Shown here in pieces: positions 57,956 to 64,000 of a DNA stretch of 64,000 nucleotides. Under the pieces are notes generated by a model. That model saw only the letters and a program-made list of their open reading frames with translations, was not told where the DNA came from and did no database searches. The first letter of the stretch is position 1; every line of letters begins with the position of its first letter. The stretch covers positions 806,001 to 870,000 of the forward strand of contig NZ_CP180001.1 of assembly GCF_047528295.1 (NCBI RefSeq), read 5' to 3'. Source of the DNA: Peptacetobacter sp900550335 (GTDB taxonomy: Bacteria > Bacillota > Clostridia > Peptostreptococcales > Peptostreptococcaceae). The translations under genes and the position numbers were made by a program.

Positions 57956-58705
57956 TTATAATATATCCTTCATATCATATAATCCGTTTTCTTTGTCTAA
58001 TATCTTTTTAGCAGCAAATATTGCACCTTCAGCGAAAATTGCATTAGACTGTGCATGATGAGCAAGTGTTACAACTTCACTGTCACCGCAGAATAAAACA
58101 TCGTGGTCAGAAACTATATTTCCACCTCTTACAGAACTAACTCCAATATCTCCTGGCTGTCTCTTACAACTTCTACCAGATTTACCAAAAACACCTTTAA
58201 CATCAGGAAGAACTTCCTGTATTGCAGAAATAAGCATCTTAGATGTACCACTTGGAGCATCTTCTTTTCTATTATGATGTTTTTCAACTATTTCTATATC
58301 AAAATCAAGAAGCTTAGCAGCTTGTTTAACTAACTCGATAAGAACATTTACCCCAACTGAAGTATTGTGAGAAAGAAGTACAGGAACTTCCTTAGAAACT
58401 TCTTCAATAGCTGCATCCTGTTCTGCAGTAAATCCAGTTGTAGCGATAACAACAGGAGTCTTAGTTTTTAGAACGTATTTAAGCATAGAATCAAGATTAT
58501 CAGGATGAGAGAAGTCGATTATCGCATCAGCTTCAATATTGCAATCATCAAAACTCTTGAATAACTTAACATCTCCGTCACAAGTACCTGTCTCAAGAGA
58601 ACGGCTAACACCAGCAACTAACTCACACTCGCTGTCTTTAGCAACACACTCTCTTAAAATTTTACCAACGCCGCCACTATAGCCACATATAATAACTCTT
58701 AACAT
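57956..58705 (-). CDS. dapB: 4-hydroxy-tetrahydrodipicolinate reductase, second copy
   Basis: A 249-residue NAD(P)H-dependent reductase of lysine/diaminopimelate synthesis. N-terminal fold VIICGYSGGVGKILRECVAK, TPVVIATTGFTAEQD, active-site EKHHNRKEDAPSGTSKMLIS and GRSCKRQPGDIGVSSVRGGN. It is a paralogue of the copy at 60934, same length and order, clearly diverged. It is separated from the dap cluster by a protease gene and antisense RNAs. Ribosome site GGGGG 8 bases before ATG 58705. Confidence 0.92.
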   Translation of the reverse strand: MLRVIICGYSGGVGKILRECVAKDSECELVAGVSRSLETGTCDGDVKLFKSFDDCNIEADAIIDFSHPDNLDSMLKYVLKTKTPVVIATTGFTAEQDAAIEEVSKEVPVLLSHNTSVGVNVLIELVKQAAKLLDFDIEIVEKHHNRKEDAPSGTSKMLISAIQEVLPDVKGVFGKSGRSCKRQPGDIGVSSVRGGNIVSDHDVLFCGDSEVVTLAHHAQSNAIFAEGAIFAAKKILDKENGLYDMKDIL

Positions 58706-58824
58706 AAATTTACCCCCAAAATTAAAAATTCAGAAAAATTAATTTCCATGACTTAATTTTAACATTTTATATACGAATAGAGTAGAGGTAAAATAAATAT
58801 TATTTCGGTATATCTAACAAAAAA

Positions 58825-58892
58825 GAAAAAAGCCACCGAAAAACTGTTGGCAGCAGGAACGGTGGCTTTACCTTTACTTCAACTATTAAGTT
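58825..58892 (-). ncRNA. Third NHxSISRSGGF-type antitoxin-like RNA with toxin remnant
   Basis: Minus-strand TGATATAAT (extended -10, TATAAT at 58904-58899) followed by a short RNA ending in stem AGCCACCG/CGGTGGCT with T6. The plus strand reads KKEKSHRKTVGSRNGGFTFT without a start or hydrophobic helix: a decayed toxin tail homologous to 57704. It could alternatively serve only as the terminator of the protease gene upstream on the minus strand. Confidence 0.5.
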
Positions 58893-58917
58893 AATTTAAT
58901 TATATCACACTAAAAAA

Positions 58918-59715
58918 TTAATATTTATTTTTTAAGATAGATTTTTTCAATAAATAATAGAATAAAACAATAAAAATGATATTTACAATTAAAACAACTA
59001 TACTACCTTCAATTTTACAAACTCCACCAGTTAAAAGTTCATTTCCATGATATGCAAGTCTAAACACAGAAGGATAATCATCAGCTAACGAAACCCCTCC
59101 TAAAATTATTCCACCTATAAAATTCCAAACAAAATGAATAATTATTGGAGTGATAATACTTTGAGTGTATTCTAATGCTAAAGTCATAAAAATACTCATT
59201 GTGACAATATTTAAAATAGGTATAATTCCTGCTTCAATAGCGCCACCATGGCAGAATAAGAAAAGTGTAGTAGTTACTATTGCAGAGACGAATATACTAT
59301 AATTTCTTTTTAATAATTGATAAATATATCCTCTAACTAAAACTTCTTGCATAATAACGTTTAAAAAGCACGAAATAGCCCAAATAGCTAAATAACTTAT
59401 TGAATTTTTGCCTAAAAATGAAATAGTATTTGTAGCAAATAGAGTTAAAATAACTACACCAAGCCACAAACTACCTGCCCAAATACCTAAAACAATACTT
59501 TTAAAAGATTGGTGCATAGGTACAATAGTTATATTTTTTCTTTCTATGAAATAAAAAATAACAGATATTAAAATAACTGATAACAGGGGGATTAACTCTG
59601 CATAAAAACGCCATAAAACAGGATTATTTGATGGAATAGAAACAAAACCAACCAAAAGAGCCCAGCAGATAAAAAATACGAAAGATTTGACAAAACTACC
59701 TAAAAATTTTTTCAT
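58918..59715 (-). CDS. CPBP-family intramembrane protease (Abi)
   Basis: A 265-residue membrane protein with about 8 spans and the three CPBP/Abi motifs: MQEVLVRGYIYQL (ExxxR-type), TLFLFCHGG (FxxxH) and IIHFVWNFIGG (HxxxN). The first motif is QExxxR rather than EExxxR, so one of the usual paired Glu is Gln. The family includes prenyl-protein proteases and bacteriocin self-immunity proteins; no bacteriocin gene is visible here. Ribosome site TGAGGAG. Confidence 0.8.
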   Translation of the reverse strand: MKKFLGSFVKSFVFFICWALLVGFVSIPSNNPVLWRFYAELIPLLSVILISVIFYFIERKNITIVPMHQSFKSIVLGIWAGSLWLGVVILTLFATNTISFLGKNSISYLAIWAISCFLNVIMQEVLVRGYIYQLLKRNYSIFVSAIVTTTLFLFCHGGAIEAGIIPILNIVTMSIFMTLALEYTQSIITPIIIHFVWNFIGGIILGGVSLADDYPSVFRLAYHGNELLTGGVCKIEGSIVVLIVNIIFIVLFYYLLKKSILKNKY

Positions 59716-59903
59716 AAAATCAACTCCTCAAAATATAAATCATAATTATATTTTAGAACTGAAAAATAAAAAAAATCTTAAGATAAAATAAAAAATACTA
59801 AAAAATAGATAAGATAAAAAATAGGATTCAGTAAAAAATCACCAAAGCAAAATACAACCTGTTCCAACCTTTCCCACAACTAAACCAGTTAGAATAATAA
59901 TGG

Positions 59904-60018
59904 AAATAAAAAAATAGCTTACCGTAGCGACAATGGAAGACGTGTATTTTACTAACACCAAAACAGGTGACAAATACACACGTCTGACCCTGGAGCCAAG
60001 GTAAGCTATTTTTTATTT
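59904..60018. repeat. Dispersed structured element, copy C
   Basis: Outer stem AAAAAATAGCTTACC/GGTAAGCTATTTTTT, core TAGCGACAATGG, inner stem AGACGTGTATTT/AAATACACACGTCT, then CCTGGAGCCAA. It sits right after dapH (minus strand), where it can act as terminator. The inner stem shares GACGTGT with copy D. Confidence 0.8.
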
Positions 60019-60026
60019 TCCTAGTA

Positions 60027-60740
60027 TTACAACTGTCTTAAATCATCCATTAGTTTTGTTTTTTCACTAGTTTTTTCATCTTTCATCTTCACAATTTTAG
60101 CTGGAGAACCAGCGACAACAGCACCTGCAGGAACATCCTTTGTAACAACAGAACCAGCTGCAACAACGGCACCTTCTCCTATTCTCACACCTTCAAGAAT
60201 AACTGCATTGGCACCTATCATAACATTGTCCTCAACAATAACTGGATTTGCTGAAGGTGGCTCAAGAACACCAGCGACAACAGCACCTGCACCTAGATGC
60301 ACATTCTTACCAAGAGTACCTCTAGCGCCGACAACTGCATTCATATCGACCATTGTGCCTTCACCGATAACAGCACCGATATTTACAACAGCACCCATCA
60401 TAACTACCGCATTCTTTTCGATAGTAACCATATCTCTAATAATTGAGCCTGGTTCTATTCTAGCAGATTCGTGAAGAGTATTTTTTAGAGGAATAGCAGA
60501 ATTTCTTCTATCAAATTCTACATGTATATCTCTTATACAATCCTCTCTTTGATTAAGAGCAGCCATTATGGCATCGTAGTCCCCGATAAATATATGAGAA
60601 GAATCTGTTCCAAAAACTTTGTACTCGTCAGTAGACTCAAAGTTGTATGGCTCAGTATTTACATACACCTTAACAGGGGTCTTTTTCTCAACTTCCTTTA
60701 TATATCTTGCTATTTCATAAGCATCATTTAAATTCACCAT
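60027..60740 (-). CDS. dapH: Tetrahydrodipicolinate N-acetyltransferase
   Basis: A 237-residue left-handed beta-helix acetyltransferase of the acetylated diaminopimelate branch. N-terminal DapH domain (NDAYEIARYIKEVEKKTPVK), then hexapeptide repeats from about residue 90 (ARIEPGSIIRDMVTIEKNAV, VVNIGAVIGEGTMVDMNAVV), PSANPVIVEDNVMIGANAVI and the end GAVVAGSPAKIVK. Ribosome site AAGGGGG. It follows dapB in the minus-strand asd-dapA-dapB-dapH order. Confidence 0.93.
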   Translation of the reverse strand: MVNLNDAYEIARYIKEVEKKTPVKVYVNTEPYNFESTDEYKVFGTDSSHIFIGDYDAIMAALNQREDCIRDIHVEFDRRNSAIPLKNTLHESARIEPGSIIRDMVTIEKNAVVMMGAVVNIGAVIGEGTMVDMNAVVGARGTLGKNVHLGAGAVVAGVLEPPSANPVIVEDNVMIGANAVILEGVRIGEGAVVAAGSVVTKDVPAGAVVAGSPAKIVKMKDEKTSEKTKLMDDLRQL

Positions 60741-60933
60741 ACAGGTAAACCCCCTTTTAAAAAAAATTAGTCTAAAAAGCTTAGCTAATAACTTTATTCC
60801 CCATTTGAATCATATACTAACATCTAATCCCTAAAATATTAATACATTCTAAAAAATACATACCAATTAAAATTAATATATAAATTAAAGTCAATACATT
60901 AATTAAAAATTAACACAGACATTGATGCGAAAA

Positions 60934-61683
60934 TTATTTTAACATATCGTCCATGTTGTAGAAGCCAGACTCTTTACCAGCTATAAATTTAGCTGCAGCT
61001 AATGCACCATTAGCGAATATCTGTCTTGACTGAGCCTGATGACTTATAGTTACAACTTCACTATCTCCGCAGAATAATGCATCGTGTTCACCAACTATTG
61101 TTCCACCTCTAACAGCACTTATACCTATATCGCCTGGCTGTCTCTTACAACTTCTTCCTGATCTTCCGTTTACAACATTAGATTCTGGAAGTACTTCTTT
61201 AACACCATTTGCTATCATTATAGCTGTACCACTTGGAGCATCTACTTTTCTGTTGTGGTGTTTTTCAACTATTTCTATATCAAATCCGTTAAGAAGTTTT
61301 GCAGCTTCTTTAACTAATTTAACCATTATATTTACCCCAAGAGACATATTATAAGAGAAGAATACAGGTATTTCCTCAGAAGCTTTATGTATTCTTTCTA
61401 TTTCTTCATCATTAAAGCCAGTAGTTGCTATAACTATTGGAGTTTTAGTTCTTAAAGCGTATCCAAGTACGTTGTCTAAGTTTGCGTGGTTAGAGAAGTC
61501 TATGATAACATCTCCTTTTTCTTCGCAATCAGCTAATTTTTCATATATTGTTATATCCTGTACACATTTACTTTTATCGTAAGCCTGAACAAAAGCAAGT
61601 TCGCAGTTTTCATCTGCTCTTACTGTTTCAGCAACTATTCTTCCCATTTTTCCGTCGTATCCTGTAGATATTACTCTTAACAT
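60934..61683 (-). CDS. dapB: 4-hydroxy-tetrahydrodipicolinate reductase, cluster copy
   Basis: A 249-residue reductase: STGYDGKMGRIVAETVRADE (NAD(P) fold), TPIVIATTGFNDEEI, EKHHNRKVDAPSGTAIMIAN (catalytic region) and GRSCKRQPGDIGISAVRGGT. It lies between dapA and dapH and is the likely housekeeping copy. AGGAGG 5-6 bases before ATG 61683. CAG-only Gln codons. Confidence 0.95.
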   Translation of the reverse strand: MLRVISTGYDGKMGRIVAETVRADENCELAFVQAYDKSKCVQDITIYEKLADCEEKGDVIIDFSNHANLDNVLGYALRTKTPIVIATTGFNDEEIERIHKASEEIPVFFSYNMSLGVNIMVKLVKEAAKLLNGFDIEIVEKHHNRKVDAPSGTAIMIANGVKEVLPESNVVNGRSGRSCKRQPGDIGISAVRGGTIVGEHDALFCGDSEVVTISHQAQSRQIFANGALAAAKFIAGKESGFYNMDDMLK

Positions 61684-61844
61684 AATTTCCTCCTAATTTA
61701 AAACTTAATTCTTTCAAGTATAATTATTAAAAACTTGATTAAGTTTATATTTTATTTAAATTATTTTATATCATAAATTTAAAATTGGATTGCAAAATAT
61801 CAGATATAAATCCAACCTTCTGCAATCCAATGATTTACAAATTA

Positions 61845-62732
61845 CTAAGCCTGAACTTTAAGTCCTGCATTTATCAATTCTTTTTTAAGAACTTCAAGAT
61901 TAGCAGGGTCCATATTATCAAGTGGAAGTCTTAAATCTCCAACTTCAAATCCAAGTAAATTCATAGCAGTTTTAACTGGTATAGGATTTACTTCTATGAA
62001 TAATGCAGCGATTAGAGCGTCTAAATCTAACTGTATTTTTCTTGAACCTTCAACATCTCCTTCAAGATATTTTTCAACTAAATCGTGAGTTTCTCTAGGG
62101 CATACGTTAGCAAGAACAGATATAACCCCATGTCCTCCTAATGATAATAGAGGAACTATTGAATCGTCGTTTCCAGAGTATATAGCGAAATCTTCTGGAA
62201 CTAAGCTTGCTATTTCAGCAACCTGTCCTAAATCTCCACTAGCTTCTTTAACAGCAACTATATTAGGAACCTGAGCAAGTTCAGCTATTAAAGCTGGAGA
62301 TATGTTCATACAAGTTCTTCCAGGAACGTTGTATAAGATTATTGGTATATTAACGCTTTCTGCTATTGTTACGAAATGTTTTTTAAGACCAGATTTGTTA
62401 GCTTTGTTGTAATATGGAGTTATTATTAATAATCCGTCAACACCAAGAGCTTCGGCTTTCTGGCTTAATTCAACAGAATGCATAGTATTGTTTGATCCTG
62501 TTCCAGCTATAACTGGTATTCTTCCGTTTACTTTTTTAACTGTAAATTCTAAAACAGAAAGTATTTCTTCATCTGACATTGTAGTAGCTTCACCAGTAGT
62601 ACCGCAAGAAACTATAGCGTCAGTTTTGTTTTCTATATGATATTCGATAAGTTCAGCTAATTTATCGAAGTTTACCTTATTATCTTTTGTGAATGGTGTT
62701 ACAAGAGCAACTGCAGAACCTTTAAATAACAT
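61845..62732 (-). CDS. dapA: 4-hydroxy-tetrahydrodipicolinate synthase
   Basis: A 295-residue aldolase condensing pyruvate with aspartate semialdehyde. Family motifs: GSAVALVTPFTKDNKVNFDK, VSCGTTGEATTMSDEE, IIPYYNK-like LLIITPYYNKANKSGL, ILYNVPGRTCMNI (Tyr) and NIVAVKEASGDLGQ (Schiff-base Lys). Ribosome site AAAGGGG. Downstream of asd with a 108-base gap. Confidence 0.95.
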   Translation of the reverse strand: MLFKGSAVALVTPFTKDNKVNFDKLAELIEYHIENKTDAIVSCGTTGEATTMSDEEILSVLEFTVKKVNGRIPVIAGTGSNNTMHSVELSQKAEALGVDGLLIITPYYNKANKSGLKKHFVTIAESVNIPIILYNVPGRTCMNISPALIAELAQVPNIVAVKEASGDLGQVAEIASLVPEDFAIYSGNDDSIVPLLSLGGHGVISVLANVCPRETHDLVEKYLEGDVEGSRKIQLDLDALIAALFIEVNPIPVKTAMNLLGFEVGDLRLPLDNMDPANLEVLKKELINAGLKVQA

Positions 62733-62840
62733 TTGAGATCGACCCCTTTTCTTAAAAAATATAATTATTTAATAGTATTGTAATATTTTACAATATTATG
62801 TTAAACATTCTCAAAATATAGTTTAATTTATAAATTAATT

Positions 62841-63845
62841 TTAAACTAATTCCATTTCTATAGCTTTTTCAGCTATCTGAACTGCATTAGTAGCAGCACC
62901 TTTTCTTATGTTGTCAGCTACAACCCATAGGTTTACACCGCTATCAACACTGAAATCTCTTCTTATTCTACCAACGAATACTTCATCTCTATCAGAGAAT
63001 TCAGCTGCAGTAGGGTATAGGTTTTCTGCTGGGTTATCAACAACAACAACATTTTCCATAGCAGCTAAAGTAGCTACAAGTTCGTCTAAATCGAAATCTT
63101 TTTCGAATTCAAGGTTTATAGACTCACTGTGTCCGTTTTTAACTGGTACTCTTACAGTAGTAGCAGTTATTCTTATAGAATCATCGCAAAGGATTTTTCT
63201 AGTTTCGTTGACCATTTTCATTTCTTCTTTAGTGTATCCATTGTCTAAGAATGAATCTATGTGAGGAAGGCAGTTGAAAGCTATTGGATGTGGGTAGAAT
63301 CCTGTTGGATTTCCTTTTGATCCTTCTTCTAAATCTTCAACACCTTTAACACCAGAACCAGAAACAGCCTGATATGTAGAATATACTATTCTTTTTATAG
63401 TGTATTTATCATGTAATGCTTTTAATGGTAACATAGCCTGAATTGTAGAACAGTTAGGGTTAGCTATTATTCCTTTTTTGTGTTCTTTTATTGCTTCTGG
63501 ATTTACTTCAGGAACAACTAGTGGAACTTCTGGGTCCATTCTCCAGAAACTAGAGTTGTCTACAACTAAAGCGCCATTTGCTGCAGCTATTGGAGCGAAT
63601 TTTCCACTTGTAGAACCTCCAGCTGAGAATAAAGCGATATCTATGTTTCTTCCAGTAAATGAATCTTCAGTTAATTCTTCAACAGTGTATTCTTTTCCAG
63701 CGAAAGTTATTTTTTTACCTGCTGATTTTGAAGAAGAGAAAAGATATAAATCATTTATTGGGAATTCTCTTTCTTCTAAAACTTTTAGGAATGTTCTTCC
63801 TACCATACCAGTAGCACCAACTACTGCTAAATTTACTTTTTTCAT
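62841..63845 (-). CDS. asd: Aspartate-semialdehyde dehydrogenase
   Basis: A 334-residue NADP enzyme of the aspartate pathway: VNLAVVGATGMVGRTFLKVL, LFSAGGSTSGKFAPIAA, IIANPNCSTIQAMLPLKALH (catalytic Cys), AVSGSGVKGVEDLEEG and VPVKNGHSESINLEFE. Ribosome site GAGGTG 8 bases before ATG 63845. First gene of the asd-dapA-dapB-dapH series. No lysine riboswitch is visible in the 155 bases upstream within the window. Confidence 0.95.
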   Translation of the reverse strand: MKKVNLAVVGATGMVGRTFLKVLEEREFPINDLYLFSSSKSAGKKITFAGKEYTVEELTEDSFTGRNIDIALFSAGGSTSGKFAPIAAANGALVVDNSSFWRMDPEVPLVVPEVNPEAIKEHKKGIIANPNCSTIQAMLPLKALHDKYTIKRIVYSTYQAVSGSGVKGVEDLEEGSKGNPTGFYPHPIAFNCLPHIDSFLDNGYTKEEMKMVNETRKILCDDSIRITATTVRVPVKNGHSESINLEFEKDFDLDELVATLAAMENVVVVDNPAENLYPTAAEFSDRDEVFVGRIRRDFSVDSGVNLWVVADNIRKGAATNAVQIAEKAIEMELV

Positions 63846-64000
63846 TAAAAATCACCTCATAAACATTATACATTATTTTTAATATTCTATCTGCAAATTT
63901 AAACTTTTAAAGCTAAATAATTAGGTCTACGTTAATTTTTATGTATAAATTACTTGTAAAAGTTAAATAACATTCTTATTCATGAAAGTTAAATAACAGT

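Overview
The window looks like the chromosome of an amino-acid-fermenting anaerobic Firmicute of the Peptostreptococcaceae, close to Peptostreptococcus/Clostridioides. The DNA is AT-rich with strong AGGAGG-type ribosome binding sites. It carries a complete selenium-dependent D-proline reductase (prd) locus with in-frame UGA selenocysteine codons, an [FeFe]-hydrogenase, a CooS-type carbon monoxide dehydrogenase and sigma-54 amino-acid regulators. The gene order prd - cdsR/cdsB - dapH/dapB/dapA/asd recalls Clostridioides difficile. Genus and species cannot be fixed from the sequence alone. I saw no rRNA, tRNA, CRISPR array or complete insertion sequence.

Region 1 (1-2.9 kb): the end of a CODH gene with a CooF-like ferredoxin and an FAD/NAD oxidoreductase. 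Region 2 (2.9-9.4 kb) is accessory. It has a type I toxin/antisense RNA module, a predicted ADP-ribosyl-fold toxin with an HTH antitoxin behind a 28-bp perfect palindrome, rlmD, a small polyferredoxin, an AlbA_2/ATPase gene broken by one in-frame stop, and a deletion fusion of kptA with rlaP. Region 3 (9.4-17.4 kb): glutamate decarboxylase with a divergent TetR regulator, a radical SAM enzyme and DegV protein facing a radical-SAM-like protein that lacks the cluster cysteines, and a POT peptide transporter. Region 4 (17.8-28.4 kb): a phage-type HTH/replication-like gene behind iteron-like repeats, a lipoprotein, small and uncharacterised genes, transporters, a nitroreductase, a D,D-carboxypeptidase and a 2-hydroxyacid dehydrogenase. 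Region 5 (29.2-32.7 kb): a flavoprotein plus [FeFe]-hydrogenase operon.

Region 6 (33.1-51 kb) is the proline reductase block. It holds a Cys-type PrdC paralogue, TSCPD and DUF4364 genes, PrdR (CBS-PAS-AAA-Fis), a sigma-54 promoter with dyad sites, Sec-type prdC, a stand-alone PrdA N-terminal domain, full prdA, a small prd-associated gene, Sec-type prdB, prdD/prdE (a PrdA copy split at the pyruvoyl processing point), prdF and three paralogous TauE/SafE-family permeases. PrdF makes D-proline, PrdAB reduces it to 5-aminovalerate, and the RnfC-like PrdC proteins are the likely electron input. Region 7 (51.3-56.2 kb): a methyltransferase, a small membrane protein, a CdsR-like sigma-54 activator and the cysteine desulfidase cdsB behind its own sigma-54 promoter and inverted-repeat sites.

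Region 8 (56.4-64 kb): hpt inside a cluster of type I toxin-antitoxin modules (one intact toxin, two toxin remnants with surviving antisense RNAs, one further orphan RNA), a CPBP protease and the diaminopimelate genes asd, dapA, dapB, dapH plus a second dapB.

Seven copies (one degenerate) of an unidentified 80-120-bp structured element are scattered between genes. Each has a core CGACAAT - inner hairpin - CCTGGAG inside a long outer stem whose sequence is unique to each copy. It is the most intriguing unexplained signal in the window, followed by the prd duplications and the antisense-RNA cluster.
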